This document shows positions 17,980 through 25,863 of a stretch of 64,000 nt of DNA, piece by piece. This stretch comes from Maricaulis alexandrii (GTDB taxonomy: Bacteria > Pseudomonadota > Alphaproteobacteria > Caulobacterales > Maricaulaceae), in assembly GCF_005871165.1 (NCBI RefSeq), contig NZ_SWKP01000005.1:372001-436000 (forward strand), read 5' to 3'. Made by a program: the position numbers and the translations under genes. Under the pieces are notes generated by a model. It did no database searches and was not told where the DNA came from. It saw only the letters and a list, made by a program, of their open reading frames with translations. Each line of letters begins with the position of its first letter. Within the stretch, counting starts at the first letter, position 1.

Positions 17980-18912
17980 CTAAACCTCCGGCATGGCCTC
18001 GGCCGGCATGATCGCGCCGTGATGGCCGACCACGAGACGCGCCAGTTCGCCGCCCCGCCGCGCGGCTTCATCCAGGCTTGCCCCTTCGATCAGGCCCGCC
18101 AGGGCGCCGGCATTGAAACTGTCGCCCGCCCCGGTCGTGTCGACGACCCGCTCGGCGGGTGTGACCGGAAAGGCCTGGCAGGTCTCGCCGTTTGAAATCC
18201 AGCCGCCTTTCGCGCCCTGCTTGGCGATGACATGCGGCGTTCCGGCTTCGTGCCAGCGTGAGATATGCGCCTCAGGCTCCGCCGCGCCGAACAGAAGATC
18301 TTCATCGTCCAGCGAGGGCAGGACGAGATCGATCTGGCGCGCGAGCGCGGTGAAGAGCTGGCGGGCCTCGTCGCGATCCGGCCAGCCGCGCGGGCGGAAA
18401 TTGGGATCGAACACGATCTGGCCGCCCCGGGCCCGGACGGTGCCGATGAGATCGATCAGACGGCCTCGCCCTGCGGCATCCAGGATCGACAGGGTGATCC
18501 CCGAGAAATAGAGCCAGTCTGCGGACGCGGCGGCCTCGATCGCGGCGTCGCTTTCCGGCAGGGCGAACATGTCGCGCGCTGCGGATTCGCCGCGCCAATA
18601 CTGGAAGCTGCGCTCGCCGCTGGCATCGGTCTCGATGGCGTAGAGGCCGGGGATGCGCACCGGGTGGCGCAGGACGAGGTCTGTTTTCATCCCTTCCGCC
18701 TGCCAGGCTTCGATCATCGCCTCGGAATAGGGATCCTGACCCAGAGCGGTGAAATAGGCCGGTGCGTGACCCAGACGGCTCAGATAGACCGCCGTATTCA
18801 GCGTGTCGCCGCCCTGGCGGAGCGTGAAGCTGGAGCCGAGCGCCGACACTCCGGACTGGCCGGAGAGTTCCAGCATGGCTTCGCCGAGGATGACGATACG
18901 GGGTCCGGACAT
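17980..18912 (-). CDS. kdgK: 2-keto-3-deoxygluconate kinase, PfkB family (locus A)
   Basis: A 310-residue ribokinase/PfkB kinase that phosphorylates KDG to KDPG. The sugar-side signature is LRQGGDTLNTAVYLSRLG; the anion hole and catalytic Asp are in VVDTTGAGDSFNAGALAG. It matches the KdgK subgroup (GEAMLELSG start, FDPNFRPRGW). It is divergent from uxuB, and eda, which uses its product, is 4 kb away. A second, more distant KdgK is encoded at 49807-50874. Confidence 0.85.
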   Translation of the reverse strand: MSGPRIVILGEAMLELSGQSGVSALGSSFTLRQGGDTLNTAVYLSRLGHAPAYFTALGQDPYSEAMIEAWQAEGMKTDLVLRHPVRIPGLYAIETDASGERSFQYWRGESAARDMFALPESDAAIEAAASADWLYFSGITLSILDAAGRGRLIDLIGTVRARGGQIVFDPNFRPRGWPDRDEARQLFTALARQIDLVLPSLDDEDLLFGAAEPEAHISRWHEAGTPHVIAKQGAKGGWISNGETCQAFPVTPAERVVDTTGAGDSFNAGALAGLIEGASLDEAARRGGELARLVVGHHGAIMPAEAMPEV

Positions 18913-18994
18913 GGGGCGTGGCTCCAGTTTTCAGATCGGCGCGGACTTTAGGCGGGTTTCGCGTCCGGCGTGAAGCGGGCTGACAGTGATTGCA

Positions 18995-19007
18995 GGTGAA
19001 GACTTCA
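18995..19007. promoter_or_regulatory. Perfect palindrome between kdgK and uxuB
   Basis: GTGAAGACTTCAC, with 6-base arms around one central base, lies between the divergent kdgK and uxuB starts. It is a candidate operator for the hexuronate regulon, perhaps for the GntR protein at 20538-21230. The assignment is inference. Confidence 0.35.
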
Positions 19008-19065
19008 CTCGCCTGCCGTCCATGTCATGCTGCGCCGCATCTGCTTCGTGTTTGTGATGGCCCCG

Positions 19066-20556
19066 ATGAGCTTGCCCCGCCTGTCTCCCGATTGTCTTGA
19101 AGCGCTCGACGCATCGATCCAGCGTCCGGCCTATGCCCGTGACGCAGCGGCGGGGATTGTCCATCTCGGCGTGGGAGCCTTCCATCGGGCGCACCAAGCG
19201 GTCTATTTCGACCAGCTCATGGCGCAGGGCGAGGCCGGCTGGCAGATCCGCGGTGCGTCCCTGCGATCCCCCCGCGTGGCGGAGCAGCTCAATCCGCAGG
19301 GCGGGCTCTATACCGTGGTGGAGCGCGACGGGCCGTCGACGCATTTGCGGGTGATCGGGTCGCTGTGCGATGTGCTGGTCGCGCCGGAAGATCCGCAGGC
19401 TCTCATCGAAGCATTGGCCGAGCCCTCGGTCGCCGTGGTCACGCTGACCATCACGGAAAAGGGTTATCATCTCGATCCGGATACGGGCGCCCTGCGTCTG
19501 GATGATCCTGCCATTGCGGACGATCTGCAGCATCCGTCCCGTCCGGCGACGGCACCGGGCTTCCTGGTGGCCGGTCTGGCGGCCCGGCGCGCGGCCGGAC
19601 TGCCACCCTTCACCGTCCTGTCCTGTGACAATCTTCCCGACAATGGACCAAGGACGCGGGCGGCGGTCCTGGGCTTTGCGCGTGAGGTCAATCCGGACCT
19701 GGCCGACTGGATCGAGGCCAGTGTGGCTTTCCCGGCCTCCATGGTCGACCGGATCGTACCGGCGACCACGCCGGAGGATGTGGACGCGCTGGCCGAAATG
19801 GCGGGCTATCGGGACGCCGCCATGGTCAAGACCGAACCCTTCACGCAATGGGTCGTGGAGGACCATTTCTGCCATCGCCGCCCTTCGCTGGAGACGGTCG
19901 GCGTGCAGATGACGGATGATGTCGCCGGCTGGGAACGGGCCAAGCTGCGCCTGCTCAACGGCTCCCATTCGGCACTGGCCTATCTGGGCGCGCTGGGCGG
20001 CTATGCCTATGTCCACGAAGCTATTGCCGACCCGGTCTATGCGGGATTTGTCGAACAGCTCTGGGATGAGGTCGAGCCCGTGATCGAGGCACCGGCAGGG
20101 TTTGACGCCAAGGCCTACCGGCGAGCTCTGACAGGGCGCTACGCCAATTCCGCGCTCAATCATTCCCTGGTCCAGATCGCCATGGATGGCTCCCAGAAGC
20201 TGCCGCAACGCCTGCTCGCCAGCTTGCGGGCCCAGCGGGCTGCCCGCCGGCCGATGGACGCGACCCTGCTGGCCGTGGCCGCCTGGATACGCTGGCAGTT
20301 TGGAGAGAGCGAACAGGGCGAGGCTTTCACGGTGGATGACCCGTTGGCCGAAATGACCGCGTCGGCGCTGCGCGATGCCGGGCCGAAACCGGGGGATCGG
20401 GTCAATGCACTTTTGTCGATCGAGGCCATATTCGGCCGGGACCTGAAAGCCGACCCGGCCATCGTGGAGGGCCTGACCCTGAACCTGACTGATTTGATGC
20501 AGAACGGCGCACGCAATTGCCTGGCGCGGCGTTTCGGTCAGCGCGAAGACGGATGA
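19066..20556 (+). CDS. uxuB: Mannitol dehydrogenase family oxidoreductase, probable fructuronate reductase
   Basis: About 496 residues of the long-chain mannitol dehydrogenase family. The N-terminal NAD fold is GIVHLGVGAFHRAHQAVYFDQLM, and the catalytic region is KLRLLNGSHSALAYLG with Lys and the NGxH motif. Family members are fructuronate reductase (UxuB), tagaturonate reductase and mannitol dehydrogenases; kdgK on one side and a GntR regulator on the other favour UxuB, reducing fructuronate to mannonate. ATGs at 19027, 19057 and 19066 all lack a clear ribosome binding site; 19066 best fits family length. Its end overlaps the convergent GntR gene by 19 bases. No mannonate dehydratase is in the window. 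Confidence 0.78.
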   Translation: MSLPRLSPDCLEALDASIQRPAYARDAAAGIVHLGVGAFHRAHQAVYFDQLMAQGEAGWQIRGASLRSPRVAEQLNPQGGLYTVVERDGPSTHLRVIGSLCDVLVAPEDPQALIEALAEPSVAVVTLTITEKGYHLDPDTGALRLDDPAIADDLQHPSRPATAPGFLVAGLAARRAAGLPPFTVLSCDNLPDNGPRTRAAVLGFAREVNPDLADWIEASVAFPASMVDRIVPATTPEDVDALAEMAGYRDAAMVKTEPFTQWVVEDHFCHRRPSLETVGVQMTDDVAGWERAKLRLLNGSHSALAYLGALGGYAYVHEAIADPVYAGFVEQLWDEVEPVIEAPAGFDAKAYRRALTGRYANSALNHSLVQIAMDGSQKLPQRLLASLRAQRAARRPMDATLLAVAAWIRWQFGESEQGEAFTVDDPLAEMTASALRDAGPKPGDRVNALLSIEAIFGRDLKADPAIVEGLTLNLTDLMQNGARNCLARRFGQREDG

Positions 20557-21230
20557 AGTGTCTCACGGATGAGCTGACCCATCGCTTCGCGGGCAGCGTC
20601 CGGGCCTCCGGCGGCGATGGCGTCGAAGACCGGCCAGTAGTCCGGTAGCGGTCGTGACCGGTCGGACAGGCCGCACAAGGCTGTCAGACTCTCCAGGGCC
20701 GGATTGCGCGTCGCGGCCAGCAGCGTGCTCCGGAAGCGCCCGATCGCGGTCAGCCGCAAGGCGTCATCATCACCGGCCCGCTCCGAGGCCATCAGGGCTT
20801 CCCGAAGCGCTGTCAGATCGGCCGGAGTGCGGTGTTCGGCGGCCAGGGCGGCGGCGGCCGGTTCGATGATCAGCCGCAAAGACTGCAGGGCCTGCAACAG
20901 GTCCGATGAGGCGTCTCCCGCCTCCAGGCACCAGTCCAGCACATCCGGATCTGTCAGGGTCCAGTGGCGCGGTTCCAGCACCCGGGTGCCAGCACGGGGG
21001 CGGGCATCGACCAGCCCCTTGGCGGACAGTGTGTGAATGGCTTCGCGCAGGGCGCTGCGCGACACATCGAGCCGGCGCGACAGATCGATTTCATTGGGCA
21101 GGAGGTCGCCGGGTCGATACCGGCCGGAGACAATCGCGAGACCCAGATCGCGCGCCAGACCGGTCTGGCGCCGCCTTGTTCCATGCGGCTGCGACGTGTC
21201 GGACGGCGATGCTGGAGGCGTGGGCGCCAT
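20538..21230 (-). CDS. GntR family regulator with FCD domain
   Basis: About 230 residues (239 if the upstream ATG at 21257 is used). The N-terminal winged helix-turn-helix (PGDLLPNEIDLSRRLDVSRSALREAIHTLSAKGLVDARPRAGTRV region) is of FadR type, followed by a C-terminal all-helical FCD effector domain with metal-binding type histidines/acidic residues. FCD regulators of this kind (UxuR, ExuR, DgoR) sense hexuronates or aldonates. It lies between uxuB and glk and is divergent from glk. The ATG at 21230 has GGGAAG upstream and is preferred. Confidence 0.82.
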   Translation of the reverse strand: MAPTPPASPSDTSQPHGTRRRQTGLARDLGLAIVSGRYRPGDLLPNEIDLSRRLDVSRSALREAIHTLSAKGLVDARPRAGTRVLEPRHWTLTDPDVLDWCLEAGDASSDLLQALQSLRLIIEPAAAALAAEHRTPADLTALREALMASERAGDDDALRLTAIGRFRSTLLAATRNPALESLTALCGLSDRSRPLPDYWPVFDAIAAGGPDAAREAMGQLIRETLHPSSR

Positions 21231-21345
21231 GAAATCTTCCCGGACAGCCAGCCTCATCCGGCTGATCGGCCGGGTTTACTGGCCGGGCACAGGCCTGTCC
21301 ACTTGAGGTGAGGCCGTGACTGGCGTACGGGGTGGATTTCCGATC

Positions 21346-21363
21346 CATGTTAGGGGTAACATG
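21346..21363. promoter_or_regulatory. Operator-like palindrome upstream of glk
   Basis: CATGTTAGGGGTAACATG: perfect 7-base arms around GGGG, 51 bases before the glk start and 116 bases before the GntR start. The position in the divergent gap suits a repressor site for glk-eda. Which regulator binds it cannot be told from sequence. Confidence 0.45.
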
Positions 21364-21413
21364 AAACAACCGTGAGGGCTGCCAAACAGGTGGCCGCCGG
21401 GGAATGGGGAGCC

Positions 21414-22388
21414 ATGACAGACGCGCCGCGCTATCTGGTCGCCGACATTGGCGGCACGAATGCCCGTTTCGCGATGGCGTGCGGATCGGTGACGGAGGGA
21501 TTCCGTCTGGAACATGTCCGCCGCTTCCGGAATGAGGACTTCGACCAGCTGCGCGATGCCGCCCTGGCCTATCTGGAAACCTGCCCGTCCAACCCGCCGC
21601 AACGGGCCTGTTTCGCGATTGCCTCGCCGATCACGCCTGGGCGGATCCAGCTGACCAATTCGGCCTGGAGTTTCAGTCCGGAAACCCTGTCCGGCGTTCT
21701 CGGTCTGGACGATCTGCTCGCCGTGAATGATTTCGCGGCCCAGGCCCGGGGGGCGCCTTTGACCCCGGCCGAAGACCTGGTCCTGATCAATGATGGCGAT
21801 GCGCGGCCGGGAACCCCCCAGGCAGTGCTCGGGCCCGGAACCGGGCTGGGGCTCGGACTGCTGGTGCCCGATGGCGAACGCTTGCGGGTCGTGGCGACTG
21901 AGGGTGGTCATGCCGGCTTTGCGCCGCGCACGGCGCTGGAGATCGAGATCCTGCGAGAGCTCCAGCGCGAATACGGTTTCGTGTCCTGGGAGCGTCTGCT
22001 GTCCGGGCGGGGGCTGCTGAACCTGCACCGGGCCGTGTGCCGGATCGAGGGTGTGGAGTGGACCGGCGAACGTCCCGAACACATCACCCAGACCGCCCTC
22101 GAAAACCCCGACTCCCTTTCGGCCCGCGTGGTGGAACTCTTCTGCACGCTGCTGGGCGGTTATGCCGGGGATGTCGCCGTGCTGACCGGTTCGCGCGGCG
22201 GAATCTATCTGGGCGGCGGTATTCTGCCGAAAATCCGCCCCATGCTGGAGCAAAGCGGTTTCCTGGAGCGGTTTGCCGACCGGGAACCCATGTCGGACTA
22301 TGTCCGGAAGATTCCGGTCCATCTCATCTGCAGCGATGGCGCTGCCCTGCGCGGGGCTGCCGCGCTGGCTGAACAAGGATATCTGTAA
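21414..22388 (+). CDS. glk: Glucokinase
   Basis: A 324-residue glucokinase of the bacterial Glk (ROK-unrelated) family that phosphorylates glucose with ATP. The phosphate-binding start LVADIGGTNARFAMA, the NDFAAQA region with catalytic Asp/Asn, VLGPGTGLGLGLL, and GGIYLGGGILPK at the C-terminal side are all present. The ATG at 21414 follows GGGGAATGGGGAG. eda begins 2 bases after the stop, so glk-eda form an Entner-Doudoroff pair; edd and zwf are not in the window. Confidence 0.9.
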   Translation: MTDAPRYLVADIGGTNARFAMACGSVTEGFRLEHVRRFRNEDFDQLRDAALAYLETCPSNPPQRACFAIASPITPGRIQLTNSAWSFSPETLSGVLGLDDLLAVNDFAAQARGAPLTPAEDLVLINDGDARPGTPQAVLGPGTGLGLGLLVPDGERLRVVATEGGHAGFAPRTALEIEILRELQREYGFVSWERLLSGRGLLNLHRAVCRIEGVEWTGERPEHITQTALENPDSLSARVVELFCTLLGGYAGDVAVLTGSRGGIYLGGGILPKIRPMLEQSGFLERFADREPMSDYVRKIPVHLICSDGAALRGAAALAEQGYL

Positions 22389-22389
22389 G

Positions 22390-23016
22390 ATGGCTGTTAG
22401 CATGACGGAACTGGTCGAGGCGGCCAGCGTGATCCCGGTTCTCACTGTGGGCGAAGTCTCCCAGGCGGCGCCGCTGGCCAAGGCGCTGAAGGCGGGCGGT
22501 CTGCGTGTGGTCGAAATGACCTGGCGCACCGAGGCGGCGCTGGAGGTCATGCAGGCCATGAAATCGGCCGAGCCCGACCTGATTGTGGGCATGGGCACAA
22601 TCCGCACGCCGGACCAGGCCCGGGCCAGCATGGATGCCGGGGCGGACTTCCTTGTCTCGCCCGGCCTCACGCCGAGCCTGTCCAGCTTTCTGCCGAGCTG
22701 TGGCGTCCCGGTCCTGCCGGGCGTCGCGACCGCCGGCGAAGCCATGTCCGCGGTGGAGGCCGGCTTCGAAGTGCTGAAATTCTTCCCGGCCGAACAGGCG
22801 GGCGGGCGCTCCTATCTGAAGTCCCTCTACGGCCCGCTACCGGATATCCGGTTCTGCCCGACCGGCTCGATCTCGGCAGAAATGGCGACGGACTATCTGG
22901 CCCTGCCCAATGTGGTCTGTGTCGGCGGGTCCTGGATCGCGACCAAGGCCATGGTCGAGGAGGGTGACTGGGCGACGATTGAGGCAAATGCCCGGCTTGC
23001 CGCGGCCATGGGCTGA
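22390..23016 (+). CDS. eda: 2-keto-3-deoxy-6-phosphogluconate aldolase
   Basis: A 208-residue class I aldolase that cleaves KDPG to pyruvate and glyceraldehyde-3-phosphate, the common end of glucose and hexuronate catabolism in this window. The catalytic Glu42 lies in RVVEMTWRT and the Schiff-base Lys130 in EVLKFFPAEQAGG; GMGTIRTPDQ and the phosphate site near FCPTGSIS are also present. The start is the ATG at 22390, directly after the glk stop. Confidence 0.92.
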   Translation: MAVSMTELVEAASVIPVLTVGEVSQAAPLAKALKAGGLRVVEMTWRTEAALEVMQAMKSAEPDLIVGMGTIRTPDQARASMDAGADFLVSPGLTPSLSSFLPSCGVPVLPGVATAGEAMSAVEAGFEVLKFFPAEQAGGRSYLKSLYGPLPDIRFCPTGSISAEMATDYLALPNVVCVGGSWIATKAMVEEGDWATIEANARLAAAMG

Positions 23017-23144
23017 CCGGCTCAATTCGAACCGGAGCTTCGGTCACTCTTCCACCGGTTTAATTTGACAGTCTTGAGTCGGCATACCCAGTATTGGAAA
23101 CGCGCCCACAAAAATAATTGGCGCAACCATACTGGGAGGACAGC

Positions 23145-24641
23145 TTGCAGACAGATGCGAACGTGGCGCCAACGGCGCCGCGCCTGAAACAGTCGACCAT
23201 TTTCCTGCATGGATCCCTGGCCTTGCCGCTGGCCGTGTACGGCTATCCTCTCGCGATCTGGCTGCCCGCCCACTACGCCGGTCATCTGGGGCTCTCCCTG
23301 TCGGTGATCGGCCTGATCATCATGCTGGCCCGCTTCACCGACGTGTTTACCGACCCGCTGATGGGGGAAATCTCTGACCGGGGCCGGACCCGGTTCGGCC
23401 GTCGCAAACCCTATATCGTTCTCGGGGCGCCTTGTTTGATGGCGTCCACCTGGTTCCTGTTCGTGCCGCCGGAAGGCGCCGGTCTGGTCTATTTCCTGAT
23501 CTGGCTGACCCTCTTCTTTGCCAGCGCCACCATGATCCAGATCCCGTTCCGGGCCTGGGGCGCGGAATTGTCGTCCGACTATCACGCCCGCAGTCAGGTG
23601 ACGGCCGCGCGCGAGCTCTACTATCTCGCCGGCCTCCTGTTGGCTGCGGCCGTCCCCATGGCGATCGAAATTCTCGCCGATGGCGGGGCGGTCAGCCAGA
23701 TATTCGCGTCCATGTGGCGCGATATAACGGGTGCCTTTACCGGCGGCATCATGGACCGGACACCGTCCAACCGGGCGGCGCTGACGGGGCCGGTCATGAT
23801 GGGGCTGGCCGTAACGATCGCTGTCCTCGTGCCCTTGCTGACCATCCTGATCGTGACCTGCGTCTCGGAACCGCCGCCCGCCCGGCGTGAACGGGTGCCG
23901 ATGATCGAGGGTTTCCGGCACCTCTGGCGCAATGGCCCGATGCGGCGTGTCCTGATCATCGCCTTTCTGGTGATCGGCGGGGAGAGTTTGCGCAACGCCG
24001 TGTCTCTCTTCTTCATCCGCGACATTATCGGCATACCGACCATTGGCGCGGCCTATTTCCTGTATTTCATCTCCGGCATTGCCGCGATCCCCTTCTGGCT
24101 CTGGCTGGGTCGAAAGGTCGGCAAGCATCGCGCCTTCATGGTGACGCTGGGGTTTGTCAGCCTGGTCAGCGCCTGCAATTTGCTTCTGGGCCGGGGGGAT
24201 TATCTGGCCTTTTTCTGCCTTTTCCTGCTCAAGGGCTTTGCCTTCGGCGGTCTGCAATTCCTGCCCCTGGCCATGTTGGCTGATGTGGTGGACATCGACA
24301 GTGCGCGGTCCGGCGGGCGCCGGGCCGGGACGTATTTTGCGGTTCTGGGTCTGGCCGAAAAGCTCGCCGTCGCGATCTTCACGGGCGTGGCCCTGAATAT
24401 TGTCGGCCTGCTCGGTTATCACGCATCGGCTGGTGTCGACGGGTCCACCGAGATCGGGGTTCTGTCCCTTCGCCTGGTCTATTGTCTGGGTCCGATTGTC
24501 TTCTACGGCCTCGCGGCCCCCCTGATCTGGTCCTACCCGCTGACACCCCTGCGTCATGCCCGGCTGCATGAGCGTCTGGAGCGGAAAAATGCCCGCCTGG
24601 CCCGGGCCGGACAGGACGAAGCCGGGCATCCGGTAACCTGA
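23145..24641 (+). CDS. GPH-family sugar:cation symporter (MFS)
   Basis: About 498 residues and 12 membrane segments. The glycoside-pentoside-hexuronide signature is clear: RFTDVFTDPLMGEISDRG followed by RTRFGRRKPYI after the second membrane segment. It likely imports a sugar, hexuronide or oligosaccharide with Na+ or H+ to feed the adjacent eda/glk/kdgK set. The reading frame has no suitable ATG; GGGAGGA at 23134-23140 places initiation at the TTG at 23145. A 128-base gap with a TTGACA box precedes it, so it may have its own promoter. Confidence 0.85.
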   Translation: MQTDANVAPTAPRLKQSTIFLHGSLALPLAVYGYPLAIWLPAHYAGHLGLSLSVIGLIIMLARFTDVFTDPLMGEISDRGRTRFGRRKPYIVLGAPCLMASTWFLFVPPEGAGLVYFLIWLTLFFASATMIQIPFRAWGAELSSDYHARSQVTAARELYYLAGLLLAAAVPMAIEILADGGAVSQIFASMWRDITGAFTGGIMDRTPSNRAALTGPVMMGLAVTIAVLVPLLTILIVTCVSEPPPARRERVPMIEGFRHLWRNGPMRRVLIIAFLVIGGESLRNAVSLFFIRDIIGIPTIGAAYFLYFISGIAAIPFWLWLGRKVGKHRAFMVTLGFVSLVSACNLLLGRGDYLAFFCLFLLKGFAFGGLQFLPLAMLADVVDIDSARSGGRRAGTYFAVLGLAEKLAVAIFTGVALNIVGLLGYHASAGVDGSTEIGVLSLRLVYCLGPIVFYGLAAPLIWSYPLTPLRHARLHERLERKNARLARAGQDEAGHPVT

Positions 24642-24710
24642 CAAAAGTGATTGAGAATTTATCGCAGTCTGGAAAGACGGATTTTCTGTCCTAAGTCGTG
24701 CAAGCAAGAT

Positions 24711-24740
24711 ACGGAAACGCTAGAAACGCCGTGTTTCCGT
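24711..24740. promoter_or_regulatory. Inverted repeat just upstream of RND operon 2
   Basis: Arms ACGGAAACGC and GTGTTTCCGT pair over 10 positions with one G-T, around a 10-base centre that repeats GAAACGC. It ends 16 bases before the GTG start of the adaptor gene. It could be a repressor operator or a leader hairpin hiding the ribosome binding site. No regulator gene is adjacent. Confidence 0.45.
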
Positions 24741-24756
24741 GCGCTGGGAGGCTTGT

Positions 24757-25863
24757 GTGACGCTGCGATTGTCCAAATGGGGTGCCGTGCTCACCTGTGC
24801 CTGTGCTCTGGTCCTGTCTGCTTGCGGGTCGGATGAGGCCGCATCGGGGGCGGGTGCCCGTGGCGGAGAAGACCGGATCCGCGTCGTCACCCAGTCCGTC
24901 CGGTTCGAGCGCGAGCGCACGGATGTGGAATCCGTCGGCACGGCCCGGGCCCGCGCGACAGCCCAGGTTTTCCCGGAATCGGGCGGTGTCGTTACGGCCG
25001 TTCCGTTCAGCGCCGGACAGGCAGTTGAGGAAGGCGACCTTCTTTTGCAGTTGGAAGACCGCGAAGAGCGTCTGGCCGTCAATCTGGCGCGGGTCGCCGT
25101 GCAGGAAGCCGAGCAATTGCTGGCCCGCTATCGCCGCATCGAGGATACGGGGGCCATTTCCGCCAGCCAGATCGATGAGGCCCGGACCGCCCTGGACTCT
25201 GCGCGCATTCAGCTGGAACAGGCCGAGATCGCCCTGGAAGAACGTGCCGTGCGGGCGCCTTTCGCCGGCAATGTCGGTCTGACGGATGTCGATCCGGGCT
25301 CCCGCGTCACCGCCTCCACCGTCATTACCCAGATCGATGATCGCAGCGTGCTGTACGTCGATTTCGAGGCCGCCGAACAGGTGTTCGGTTTCCTGCGCGA
25401 GGGCGACACGATTTTCGCAGCTCCCTTTGCCAATCCCGATGCCGCCGTCGAGGCAGAAGTCGTCGCCGTCGACAGTCACATCAATCCGACGCGCCGGACC
25501 TTTACCGTGCGGGCCCAGCTGGACAATGCGGCCGACATGTTGCGTCCGGGCATGAGCTTCCGGGTGAATTTCACCCTGCAGGGCCAGTCCTATCCGCGCA
25601 TCCCGGAATCCGCGATCATTTGGGGGTCGTCTGGCTCCTATATCTGGTCGGCCGTCGATGATCGGGCTGTCCGCGTCCCGGTCAACATCATTTCCCGCGT
25701 CGACGGGCATGTCCTGGTCCGTGCCGAGATCGATGCGGATGATCGCATCATCACCGAAGGCGTGCAGAAGGTGCGCGAAGGCAGCCTGCTTCAGGACCTG
25801 TCATCGGACCGGACCTCGGTCGGTGCCGGCGGCGGACCGATCTCGGCGGATGAAACGCGATGA
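24757..25863 (+). CDS. RND efflux adaptor lipoprotein
   Basis: About 368 residues. It starts with a lipoprotein signal and lipobox LSAC, so the mature protein is anchored by lipid at Cys. The order is that of membrane fusion proteins: lipoyl half GVVTAVPFSAGQAVEEGDLLLQLED, coiled-coil hairpin about 100-160 with EDTGAISASQIDEART, second lipoyl half AVRAPFAGNVGLTDVDPGSRV, beta barrel and membrane-proximal domain. The GTG at 24757 fits GGGAGG; an upstream GTG in frame would include the ribosome binding site. It overlaps the pump gene by 4 bases. Confidence 0.87.
   Translation: MTLRLSKWGAVLTCACALVLSACGSDEAASGAGARGGEDRIRVVTQSVRFERERTDVESVGTARARATAQVFPESGGVVTAVPFSAGQAVEEGDLLLQLEDREERLAVNLARVAVQEAEQLLARYRRIEDTGAISASQIDEARTALDSARIQLEQAEIALEERAVRAPFAGNVGLTDVDPGSRVTASTVITQIDDRSVLYVDFEAAEQVFGFLREGDTIFAAPFANPDAAVEAEVVAVDSHINPTRRTFTVRAQLDNAADMLRPGMSFRVNFTLQGQSYPRIPESAIIWGSSGSYIWSAVDDRAVRVPVNIISRVDGHVLVRAEIDADDRIITEGVQKVREGSLLQDLSSDRTSVGAGGGPISADETR

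Noticed and set aside
23052-23100. TTGACA box in the gap before the GPH symporter as a full promoter
   Set aside because: No convincing -10 element at 16-18 bases; kept only as a remark.
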